From a virus, in the IMG/VR virus record IMGVR_UViG_3300034020_000564, positions 1 through 24,462 of that record: a stretch of 24,462 nucleotides of DNA; one strand, given 5' to 3'. The translations under genes were made by a program, and so were the position numbers. Each line of letters begins with the position of its first letter. Positions within the stretch are counted from its first letter, which is position 1. This document shows, piece after piece, positions 5,463 through 11,492 of the stretch. Under the pieces are notes generated by a model. That model had not been told where the DNA came from and did not search any database. It worked only from the letters and a program-made list of their open reading frames with translations.

Positions 5463-5513
5463 AGGTCTAGTGACCTAGCGCCATCCCTAGGCCCTCAGGC
5501 CTAGGGATCACGC
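5463..5513 (-). promoter_or_regulatory. Tandem RNA hairpins upstream of the 5434 gene
   Basis: On the minus strand GCGTGATCCCTAGGCC (5513-5498), loop TGAG, and GGCCTAGGGATGGCGC (5493-5478) pair at 15 of 16 positions, one of them a wobble. The second dyad, AGGTC-ACTA-GACCT (5476-5463 read minus), differs from the 4055-4068 dyad by one loop base. It lies between the stop at 5538 and the start at 5434. Confidence 0.8.
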
Positions 5514-5537
5514 TAGCGCACTAGTGCCATGTAAGCA

Positions 5538-5777
5538 TCACGCTATAGCAGAGTCCCCATTAGCTAGGACATATTCGACCAGCTCCCGCCACAGCTCATG
5601 TCTGCCAGGGACAGGTGATGTCTGCTCCCACGGGCCCAGGGACCAGTCCCAGTCCCTCACCTGGACACAGTCAATAGCGCGCCCCCGATAGTAGATATCT
5701 GCCAGGCGTGCCTCATCCTGATACTGGATAAGCCACCCCGGATAGTCCCTATCTTCAACAGTCACAGGGTTACCCAT
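5538..5777 (-). CDS. Hypothetical protein, 79 aa
   Basis: The start is set at ATG 5777 because AAGGAAGG lies 9 bases upstream. An upstream ATG at 5798 would place that ribosome site inside the gene. The product begins MGNPVTVEDRDYPGWLIQYQ and is acidic, rich in Trp and Tyr (VQVRDWDWSLGPWEQTSPV) and probably beta-rich before a C-terminal helix (HELWRELVEYVLANG). No family recognised. It is flanked by hairpins on both sides. Confidence 0.65.
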   Translation of the reverse strand: MGNPVTVEDRDYPGWLIQYQDEARLADIYYRGRAIDCVQVRDWDWSLGPWEQTSPVPGRHELWRELVEYVLANGDSAIA

Positions 5778-5804
5778 GATTACGCATCCTTCCTTCATCT
5801 AGAC

Positions 5805-5868
5805 CTAACCCTTAGGCCTGCCCCACACCTAGACAGGGGCCTAGATGCGAGACAGGCGCAAGGGTTAG
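5805..5868 (-). promoter_or_regulatory. Branched hairpin between the 6059 and 5777 genes
   Basis: Read on +, CTAACCCTT (5805-5813) and AAGGGTTAG (5860-5868) form a perfect 9-bp outer stem. GCCCC (5820-5824) with GGGGC (5836-5840) can form an inner one, or TAGGCC (5813-5818) with GGCCTA (5838-5843) as an alternative. The structure includes the TAA stop of the upstream gene, so it could end that transcript or set the translation of the next. It shares the AGGCCTAG vocabulary of the three other leaders but not their exact layout. Confidence 0.6.
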
Positions 5869-6059
5869 ACAGCACAGTAGAAACACAGCACAGGCTGCTC
5901 AGCCTCAGGGCCAAGCTGAGTGCCACAGCCACGGCACCGGGTCGCCGCCTCAGTCGCGCAAGGATCACAGCTCACATCACCAGCGGGGATCCTCTCCTCG
6001 CAATCGATGCAATGCGTCAGCCAGTAGTCCAGCTCCACAGTGTCCACATACTCAGTCAC
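5865..6059 (-). CDS. Zinc-ribbon protein with four CxxC motifs, 64 aa
   Basis: The start at GTG 6059 is chosen because AAGGGG lies 6 bases upstream; a longer GTG reading from 6137 has no such site. The product begins MTEYVDTVELDYWLTHCIDC, then has four evenly spaced Cys pairs: CIDC, CDPC, CRGC and CFYC. This is the signature of a double zinc ribbon (two 4-Cys sites), as in rubredoxin-like or DZR proteins. The first leftward gene after the divergent region, it may be the first one transcribed. Double zinc ribbons bind nucleic acid or protein; which one applies here is unknown. Confidence 0.7.
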   Translation of the reverse strand: MTEYVDTVELDYWLTHCIDCEERIPAGDVSCDPCATEAATRCRGCGTQLGPEAEQPVLCFYCAV

Positions 6060-6142
6060 GGCGGTCCCCTTCACTCGGGCCAGGGTCAGTCCCCAGCTCA
6101 CGTCCCTAACACTACGCCTGTCTAGTAAGCCTGCCACACCAG

Positions 6143-6282
6143 ACAGGTCACGACTCGATAACGACTACATCAGGACAGGATCAACACCTGACAGCCTCGC
6201 CAGGGCCACAGCTTCGACAGGCTAGGCAGACATAAGCACAGCCAGGACAGTCGCCCCACGGCTTCGACAGGGGCAGGACAGG
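6143..6282 (+). repeat. ACAGG pentamer array, forward orientation
   Basis: ACAGG occurs five times on + in 140 bp: 6143-6147, 6175-6179, 6217-6221, 6267-6271 and 6278-6282. Two copies lie within an 11-bp direct repeat GCTTCGACAGG (6211-6221 and 6261-6271), exactly 50 bp apart. By chance a given pentamer is expected well under once in this length. Confidence 0.65.
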
Positions 6283-6284
6283 GG

Positions 6285-6307
6285 TAGCGGATAGGCCTAG
6301 CGGATAG
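6285..6307 (+). repeat. Tandem direct repeat TAGCGGATAG x2
   Basis: TAGCGGATAG at 6285-6294 and 6298-6307, separated by GCC, gives a 13-bp period. The spacing is close to one helical turn plus 3 bp. It could be a paired protein-binding site for the leftward operon. Confidence 0.6.
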
Positions 6308-6552
6308 TCTCTCCTGACGTATCCCCTGCCCTCTGTCTGTTCCTATTGTCTACACTATTAGTAGTGATTAGGGCAGGCCTCCCTCCCCCTCAGACCAGGG
6401 GGGGACTAGGGTCACTGTGCAGGCTATGGGGCATGAGCTTAGGCTACCCTTACCTACCCCCTGTCCACTATCAGACATGACCCCAGGGTGTTAAGTTCCT
6501 GTGTGTATATATATATTATCTACCCATTTTTCATTCTGTGTGGGATTGTAAT

Positions 6553-6617
6553 CCTGTTCGAGCTTGACCCCACCTGTGCCTGTTCGGGTACCTGCCTGTG
6601 GCCTGTTCTGTACCTGT
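6553..6617 (-). repeat. CCTGT (reverse ACAGG) pentamer array
   Basis: CCTGT occurs six times on + in 65 bp: 6553-6557, 6573-6577, 6579-6583, 6595-6599, 6602-6606 and 6613-6617. Two are within CCTGTTCG. This is the reverse complement of the motif arrayed at 6143-6282, so the two arrays face each other across the AT-rich tract at 6506-6518. Confidence 0.65.
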
Positions 6618-6729
6618 ATGTCCGATAATTTCTGTGAGGTCGGTCACATTTAGGTAAAATCTTGCCTTTCAGGTGTCCAGTAACAGGGGTCTGGCATCGG
6701 ATATATATATAGAACCTATTACTTACTAA

Positions 6730-6750
6730 GCCACCCCTTAGGGGGGTGGC
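6730..6750. promoter_or_regulatory. Perfect 8-bp GC hairpin upstream of terminase
   Basis: GCCACCCC (6730-6737), loop TTAGG, GGGGTGGC (6743-6750). There is no T run after it on +; on the minus strand it is followed by TTAGTAAGTAATAGG. It may terminate leftward readthrough from the late operon or mark a packaging site; the sequence does not decide. Confidence 0.5.
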
Positions 6751-6757
6751 GCTACAG

Positions 6758-6785
6758 GTGTTTCTGTCAGATGTGTTTCTGTCAG
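6758..6785 (+). repeat. 13-bp direct repeat GTGTTTCTGTCAG x2
   Basis: GTGTTTCTGTCAG at 6758-6770 and again at 6773-6785, offset by 15 bp, a short distance before the terminase gene. Tandem repeats here are compatible with terminase- or regulator-binding sites. Confidence 0.6.
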
Positions 6786-6856
6786 GTACTGCTCTGTTTA
6801 CTTCGGGTGAGCTGTGTCCTGACGGACCCTGACCCGCCGTTGTCCTATAGGTGCCG

Positions 6857-6878
6857 TTGTCCACAGGCCTGTGGATAT
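6857..6878. promoter_or_regulatory. Palindromic pair of DnaA-box-like sites
   Basis: TTGTCCACA (6857-6865) matches the GC-rich actinobacterial DnaA box. TGTGGATAT (6870-6878) is the reverse of ATATCCACA, one base from TTATCCACA. The centre, TCCACAGGCCTGTGGA (6860-6875), is a perfect 16-bp palindrome. It lies about 55 bases before the terminase start codon. Confidence 0.5.
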
Positions 6879-6930
6879 GTGCCTGTAGCCCCCCTCATTG
6901 GGTGGTCCCTGATTTGGGTGAGGAGTTCCC

Positions 6931-8811
6931 TTGGCTGCAAGTTCGGCTGGCAGGAAGCGGAATGACAATCCGGCTGAGGCGAAGAAGCGGTTTTTGAGTT
7001 TCTTGTCGGAGGGCCGCACGATTAATGATGCGCTGGCCCAGGCGGGTCGGACGCGGACGACGTATGAGGCGTGGCGGCGGCAGGATCCGCAGTTCGCGGC
7101 TGATGCGGACCGGATCCGGCAGATGCGTGTCGGGGCGCAGATGGTGCGCGGCGAGGAACTGACTTTCTCAGAGTTCTCTGAGAGGTATTTGGACGCCAAG
7201 GTGTTCCCGCACATGCAGAACGTGGTGGATCTGATCGAGGGGAATGACCCGAGCTGGCGTCATGCGGGGATGACGTATGAGCCGGGTGAGCGGGATCTGC
7301 TGATCGTGAATATGCCCCCTGAGCATGCGAAGACGACGAGCGTGACGATCAACTATGTCACCTACCGGATTTGTATGGATCCGAATATTCGGGTGATCGT
7401 GGTGTCGAAGACGATGGATATGGCGAAGAAGATGCTGTATGCCATTAAGACGCGCCTGACGCATCCGAAGTATGCGGAGATGATCGCGAACTATGCCCCG
7501 GTGGGCGGGTTTGAGAAGAACTCTGAGGCGTGGAATCAGAACATGATCTACATCTCGGACGATGCACGCGATTCGGGCGAAAAGGACCCTACGGTTCAGG
7601 CGCTGGGTATCCGTGGGCATATCTATGGTGCCCGTGCTGATCTGATCATCATGGATGACTGCGTGGATTTGACGAACGCCCACGAGTTCGAGAAGCAGAT
7701 TGACTGGTTGCAGTCCGAGGTGATTTCTCGTATCTCTTCTACGGGTGCCTTGCTGGTGGTGGGGACCAGGCTGGCGTCTAAGGATCTGTATTCGGAGATC
7801 CGTGAGCCGCAGCGGTATCCCGATGAGGTCAGCCCGTGGACGTACCTGGCGATGCCTGCCTTGTTGGATGCTGCGGACACCCCTGAGGAGTGGGTGACGC
7901 TGTGGCCTAGGTCGAATCAGCCGGAGCCTGGGGTGAAGGGCCGCGATGCGGAACCGGATGCTGATGGCCTGTATCCGAAGTGGGATGGGCCGCGTCTGGC
8001 GAAGAAGAGGGCGCGGGTGAGCCCGAGAGCATGGGCTCTGGTGTACCAACAGCAGCAGGTTGCTGATGAGGGCATCTTCATGGCTGAGGCTCTACGGGCT
8101 TCGATCAATGGCAATCGCATGACCGGGTTGATGCCGCGTGGCATGGTGAACTGCCGCCCTGAGGGGATGGATGGGCTGATATGTGTAGCTGGCTTGGACC
8201 CGGCAATGGCGGGGCACACAGCATCGGTAGTGATCGGCTTGGATCCGTCCACACAGAAACGCTACGTCTTGGACATTTGGAACAAGGCTGCGATGACACC
8301 GGACCAGATCAGGGATCTGATCAGGGAGTGGACCACTAAGTACGGTGTCGTGGAGTGGCGTGTGGAGAAGAACGCCTTCCAGTCGATGCTGACGCAGGAC
8401 CGTGAGGTGCGCGAGTACCTGGCGGGTGCTGGCGCGATCTTGCGGGAACACTTCACTGGATCCAATAAGCATGATGTGGATTTCGGTGTCGCCTCTATGA
8501 CCACGTTGTGGCATGGCTGGCAGGACAAGCATCAGATGATTGAGCTGCCGTCCACGGCGATCAGCGAGTCAGCGAAAGCCATGATTGAGCAGTTGCTCAT
8601 TTGGCACCCTGCCGCACCTAAGACTCAGAAGACCGACATTGTGATGGCGTTGTGGTTCGCAGAGCTTGCGTGCCGTGACCGAATCGCGGCGATGACGAAC
8701 TTCTCCCGCTCCCATGTGAATAACCCGTTTGCCACACGTTTCGACCGTTCCACTCGGGCGACGGTGGACTTGAACGAGTTTGAACGTAATCGAATGTTCG
8801 TAACACTGTAG
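6931..8811 (+). CDS. terL: Terminase large subunit with N-terminal HTH, 626 aa
   Basis: This is the ATP-driven packaging motor and headful/cos nuclease. Residues ~27-50 (RTINDALAQAGRTRTTYEAW) form an HTH like those of small terminase subunits. The ATPase has a variant Walker A at 128-136 (MPPEHAKTT), Walker B at 238-243 (LIIMDD) and a VVGTRL coupling motif at 276-281. The RNase H-like nuclease has D423 (AGLDPAM), E479 (RVEKNAF) and D569 (KTDIVMAL), the expected acidic triad. The start is TTG 6931 with GAGGAG just upstream. No separate small terminase gene is seen beside it. The portal gene follows after 8 bases. Confidence 0.95.
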   Translation: MAASSAGRKRNDNPAEAKKRFLSFLSEGRTINDALAQAGRTRTTYEAWRRQDPQFAADADRIRQMRVGAQMVRGEELTFSEFSERYLDAKVFPHMQNVVDLIEGNDPSWRHAGMTYEPGERDLLIVNMPPEHAKTTSVTINYVTYRICMDPNIRVIVVSKTMDMAKKMLYAIKTRLTHPKYAEMIANYAPVGGFEKNSEAWNQNMIYISDDARDSGEKDPTVQALGIRGHIYGARADLIIMDDCVDLTNAHEFEKQIDWLQSEVISRISSTGALLVVGTRLASKDLYSEIREPQRYPDEVSPWTYLAMPALLDAADTPEEWVTLWPRSNQPEPGVKGRDAEPDADGLYPKWDGPRLAKKRARVSPRAWALVYQQQQVADEGIFMAEALRASINGNRMTGLMPRGMVNCRPEGMDGLICVAGLDPAMAGHTASVVIGLDPSTQKRYVLDIWNKAAMTPDQIRDLIREWTTKYGVVEWRVEKNAFQSMLTQDREVREYLAGAGAILREHFTGSNKHDVDFGVASMTTLWHGWQDKHQMIELPSTAISESAKAMIEQLLIWHPAAPKTQKTDIVMALWFAELACRDRIAAMTNFSRSHVNNPFATRFDRSTRATVDLNEFERNRMFVTL

Positions 8812-8819
8812 GAGGCCCC

Positions 8820-10652
8820 TTGCCTAGTACCGCCGAGGTTGCTGGCCTCTATAACCGTCTTCGCGTTCAGAACAACAGCCGTGACCAGCGCATGCGTGAC
8901 ATCAAGATGGTGCGTGCAGGTCAGATGGCGAACGTGTTCCCCGAGATGTTCCCTGAGGATGGCCCGTTCACTCGCCCCATCGTGGCGAACATGGTGGATG
9001 TGGCGGCACGGGATCTGGCTGAGGTTATCGCCCCCCTGCCCTCGTTCAACTGCTCTAGCTCGTCGATGGTGAGTGATTCTGCCCGTAAGCGTGCAGAGAT
9101 GCGTACCCGTATCGCCACCTACTATGTGCAGTATTCGCAGTTGCAGAAGCAGGCTTACACGGCTGCTGACCGCTATGTGACGTATGGCTTCGTTCCTGGG
9201 ATCGTGGAGATCGACTGGGATGAGCGCATGCCGCGCATCAAGTGGCTGGATTCGATGGGCTGCTACACGGTGCGCGATAAGCGTGACCGGGTGAAGGCAC
9301 TGTTCCAGACGATCAACTACCACATCGATGATCTGATCGCGAAGTTCCCGCAGTTGGAGAACGTGATCTTGTCGCAGGCACCGGGTGCCACGACGAAGAT
9401 CGAGGTGGTGCGTTACCACGACAAGGATGTGGACATCCTGTTCTTGCCCGGTGAGGGCGGCATTGAGCTGCTGCGTACCGCTAACCCGGTGGGCAAGTGC
9501 CTCGCGGTGGAGGTGCGTCGCCCTGGCCTGGATGAGGATCCGCGTGGTCAGTTCGATGATGTGATCGCGGTTCAGGTGGCGAAGGCACGCTTCGCGCTCC
9601 TCGCGATGGAAGCAGCACAGAAGTCAGTGCAGGCACCTATCGCACTCCCCCAGGATGTGCAGGAACTGTCACTCGGTTCTGATGCGGTGCTGCGGTCCAC
9701 GACACCGGAGAAGATCCGGCGCATCCCGCTTGAGGTTCCTGCCGCTGCGTTCCAAGAGCAAGGCATTCTCGACAACGAACTGCGTCAGGGTTCCCGCTAC
9801 CCTGAGGTTCGCGGTGGCAACCTAGACGCATCCATCGTCACAGGCCGTGGCGTGCAGGCGCTGATGACCGGGTTCGACACCCAGGTCCGCACCGCGCACG
9901 CCATGTTCGCTGAGGCATACACGGATTTGATCGCCCTCTGCTTCGAGGTGGAGGAGGTCTGCTGGTCGTCGTTCCGCAAGACTGTTCGCGGAAACGACAA
10001 TGGCACCCCATATGAGGTTTCATACTCGCCCGAGAAAGACATCAAGAACGATTACTCGGTCGATGTGCAGTATGGCCTCATGGCGGGTCTGGACCCTAAC
10101 CGCGCACTGGTGTTTGGGTTGCAGGCCCGTGGGGATCGCCTCATCTCCCAGGACTGGCTACGCCGATCCCTGCCGTTCTCACTGAACGCGACAGAGGAAG
10201 AGCAGAAGCTGGACATCGAGGACATGCGTCAGGCACTGCGACAAGCGGTTGCTGGTTACGCGCAAGCCATTCCTGTCCTTGCCCAGAATGGTCAGGATCC
10301 TGGGGAGATCCTTACCCGCCTCGCGGTGATCATTGAGGGCAGGCAGAAGGGTAAGCCGATTGAGGAAGTGATCGCGGAAGCGTTCGCTCCCCCTGAGCCG
10401 CCACCCGGCATGGTTGATCCGATGGTTGATGCTGCCTCCCCGGTCCCTGGCGATCCCATGCAGGATCCCATGTCGGGTGGTGAATCGCTTGAGGGCATTG
10501 ATGCCACGGGTCGTTTGCGTGGTGTGGCTCCTGGGCAGGCTGGTTTGCCGCCCGGTGGGCGTCCTGATTTGAACTTCCTTCTCGCTGGTTTGTCCTCGCG
10601 TGGCGAGCCGAACCTGTCAGCGAATGTGTCACGCAGAGTACCTATCGGTTAA
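8820..10652 (+). CDS. Portal protein, 610 aa
   Basis: This is the dodecameric ring at the capsid vertex through which DNA enters and leaves. Position directly after the terminase, length and sequence all fit. Residues 1-50 are basic and helical (RDQRMRDIKMVRAGQMANVF), and residues 54-78 (IVANMVDVAARDLAEVIAPL) match the signature I associate with actinophage portals. Residues 521-560 are Pro/Met-rich (APPEPPPGMVDPMVD), with a flexible C-terminal tail. It starts at TTG 8820 with TAGGAGG 5 bases upstream; this is the second consecutive TTG start. The first of the small basic genes follows 11 bases later with its own AAGGAG. Confidence 0.9.
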   Translation: MPSTAEVAGLYNRLRVQNNSRDQRMRDIKMVRAGQMANVFPEMFPEDGPFTRPIVANMVDVAARDLAEVIAPLPSFNCSSSSMVSDSARKRAEMRTRIATYYVQYSQLQKQAYTAADRYVTYGFVPGIVEIDWDERMPRIKWLDSMGCYTVRDKRDRVKALFQTINYHIDDLIAKFPQLENVILSQAPGATTKIEVVRYHDKDVDILFLPGEGGIELLRTANPVGKCLAVEVRRPGLDEDPRGQFDDVIAVQVAKARFALLAMEAAQKSVQAPIALPQDVQELSLGSDAVLRSTTPEKIRRIPLEVPAAAFQEQGILDNELRQGSRYPEVRGGNLDASIVTGRGVQALMTGFDTQVRTAHAMFAEAYTDLIALCFEVEEVCWSSFRKTVRGNDNGTPYEVSYSPEKDIKNDYSVDVQYGLMAGLDPNRALVFGLQARGDRLISQDWLRRSLPFSLNATEEEQKLDIEDMRQALRQAVAGYAQAIPVLAQNGQDPGEILTRLAVIIEGRQKGKPIEEVIAEAFAPPEPPPGMVDPMVDAASPVPGDPMQDPMSGGESLEGIDATGRLRGVAPGQAGLPPGGRPDLNFLLAGLSSRGEPNLSANVSRRVPIG

Positions 10653-10663
10653 GGAGAAACATC

Positions 10664-10873
10664 ATGGCAGTTCCGGCAGCAGCGCCTAAGAAGCCTGCTA
10701 ATCAGGGTGGTAAGGCTGCGGCTTACGTTCAGCCGCCGAATGTGAATGTGTCGAATGTGTCGAACACGAATGCGCTTCCGCATCAGGTTTCTGGCTCGGC
10801 TAATTCGTGGACGAATCATGCGAATGCGAAGCAGCCGGGTGGTACTCGTGGCACGGGTAAGGGGACTCGCTGA
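10664..10873 (+). CDS. Small Asn/Gly/Lys-rich protein, 69 aa
   Basis: ATG 10664 is preceded by AAGGAG. The product begins MAVPAAAPKKPANQGGKAAA, then has an NVNVSNVSNTN low-complexity stretch and ends GGTRGTGKGTR. It is basic and probably disordered. Its TGA overlaps the next ATG by one base (TGATG). It is the first of five short, mostly basic proteins that follow the portal; such proteins could associate with packaged DNA or the portal ring, but there is no direct evidence. Family not recognised. Confidence 0.7.
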   Translation: MAVPAAAPKKPANQGGKAAAYVQPPNVNVSNVSNTNALPHQVSGSANSWTNHANAKQPGGTRGTGKGTR

Positions 10874-10944
10874 TGTGCAATTTCTGTGGGTGTCAGTCGA
10901 AGGTCGGTAACGGCTACGGTGGTAGCAAGAACGGGAGCAAGTGA
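10873..10944 (+). CDS. CxxCxC microprotein, 23 aa
   Basis: ATG 10873 shares its A with the upstream TGA, and its own TGA (10942-10944) shares its A with the next ATG, so both junctions are TGATG. The whole product is MCNFCGCQSKVGNGYGGSKN plus GSK. It has three Cys in six residues (CxxCxC) and a Gly/Ser/Lys tail. Such short products are easily missed, but the coupling on both sides argues that it is translated. It might bind one metal ion or form a disulfide. Function unknown. Confidence 0.6.
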   Translation: MCNFCGCQSKVGNGYGGSKNGSK

Positions 10945-11081
10945 TGAAGGCTCAGGCAGGTCGTACAGGCAAGGGTGGCTCCAAGGGATCGCGCACGCTG
11001 CGCCCCGAAGCCCCGGCTAAGAAGTCGCTGTACAACTCTAAGGGTCAGCTCAAGGAGCGCCCCAAGAAGCGTGGCAAGTAA
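10944..11081 (+). CDS. Basic small protein ending KKRGK, 45 aa
   Basis: ATG 10944 is coupled by TGATG to the 23-aa gene. The product, MKAQAGRTGKGGSKGSRTLR at the N-terminus, has about 12 Lys and 6 Arg in 45 residues and ends in RPKKRGK. It is a histone-tail-like, probably disordered polycation. Its last 11 bases also start the next gene (GTG within CGTGGCAAGTAA). It may neutralise DNA or bind acidic capsid surfaces, which is inference from charge. Confidence 0.65.
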   Translation: MKAQAGRTGKGGSKGSRTLRPEAPAKKSLYNSKGQLKERPKKRGK

Positions 11082-11235
11082 AGCGGCGTTCTGGGATCGG
11101 CCTAACCCGCGCAAGAAGTCCACTCCCCTGACTCCAGCTCAGAAGGCTGCTGCGAAGGCGCGTGCGAAGAAGGCGGGTAGGCCGTACCCCAACCTTGTTG
11201 ATAACGCTGCGGTGAGGAAGAAGCGTGGCAAGTAA
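11071..11235 (+). CDS. Basic small protein ending KKRGK, 54 aa
   Basis: The start at GTG 11071 gives MASKAAFWDRPNPRKKSTPL, overlapping the upstream stop by 11 bases. A longer reading from 10975 would run over the whole previous gene. It contains an Ala/Lys helix (PAQKAAAKARAKKAG) and ends VRKKRGK, the same tail as the protein before it. It starts MASK, like the protein after it. The shared 18-base junction, repeated at 11064-11081 and 11218-11235, suggests that the three genes arose by duplication or were joined through that sequence. Function unknown. Confidence 0.65.
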   Translation: MASKAAFWDRPNPRKKSTPLTPAQKAAAKARAKKAGRPYPNLVDNAAVRKKRGK

Positions 11236-11491
11236 GAAGGATTCGCGCCTGGAGCGCGCTGGCGTATCTGGCTACAACAAGCCTAAGCGCACCCCTAACC
11301 ACCCGACGAAGTCGCATGTCGTTGTGGCTAAGGAGGGTTCGCAGGTCAAGACGATTCGTTTTGGTCAGCAGGGTGTGACGGGTGACAGGCAGCCAACGAA
11401 ACGTCAGGCGTCCTTTAAAGCTCGTCATGCGAAGAACATCGCGAAGGGCAAAATGAGCGCGGCCTACTGGGCTGACAAGGTGAAGTGGTGA
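11225..11491 (+). CDS. DUF6321-like basic phage protein, 88 aa
   Basis: GTG 11225 begins MASKKDSRLERAGVSGYNKP and continues with KRTPNHPTKSHVVVAKEG and VKTIRFGQQGV. It ends FKARHAKNIAKGKMSAAYWA plus DKVKW. I recognise this as a domain common in marine and environmental phages (DUF6321 as I recall), of unknown function. Length and both ends agree with a complete domain. The start overlaps the preceding gene by 11 bases. The family is compact and basic, so nucleic-acid binding is a reasonable guess but not shown. Confidence 0.8.
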   Translation: MASKKDSRLERAGVSGYNKPKRTPNHPTKSHVVVAKEGSQVKTIRFGQQGVTGDRQPTKRQASFKARHAKNIAKGKMSAAYWADKVKW

Positions 11492-11492
11492 A

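Larger units (their letters stand above)
6060..6930. other. Divergent intergenic region (870 bp): repeats, AT tracts, DnaA-like boxes
   Basis: I see no convincing gene here on either strand. It separates the leftward and rightward operons and so must hold both promoters. It contains iterated ACAGG/CCTGT pentamers, paired direct repeats, a CACTA-TTAG-TAGTG dyad (6353-6366) and a CCCCCT-CAGACC-AGGGGG hairpin (6385-6402). It also has two TA-alternating tracts (6506-6518 and 6701-6711), a GC-rich hairpin at 6730-6750 and a palindrome with DnaA-like boxes at 6857-6878. No clean -35/-10 pair is visible. Candidates are an origin, an operator region, or the cos/pac site expected near a terminase gene. 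Confidence 0.7.

Noticed and set aside
6563-6592. TTGACC in the divergent region considered as a -35 box
   Set aside because: No -10-like hexamer occurs 16-18 bases downstream.
6143-6617. Repeats considered as a CRISPR array
   Set aside because: The repeats are pentamers to 13-mers with irregular spacing and inverted halves; no 24-37-bp repeat with regular spacers.
6520-6864. Long open frame on the minus strand in the divergent region
   Set aside because: Its peptide is composed of translated repeats (for example repeated RNT from the GTGTTTCTGTCAG repeat), it has no ribosome site, and it covers the AT-rich and repeat region.
6771-6965. Open frame on + running into terL
   Set aside because: Low-complexity Cys/Leu peptide, overlaps the terL start in another frame, no ribosome site.
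7168-9419. Long minus-strand frames antisense to terminase and portal
   Set aside because: His/Arg-rich or Ser-rich peptides produced by codon bias of the strong sense genes; no ribosome sites or family motifs.
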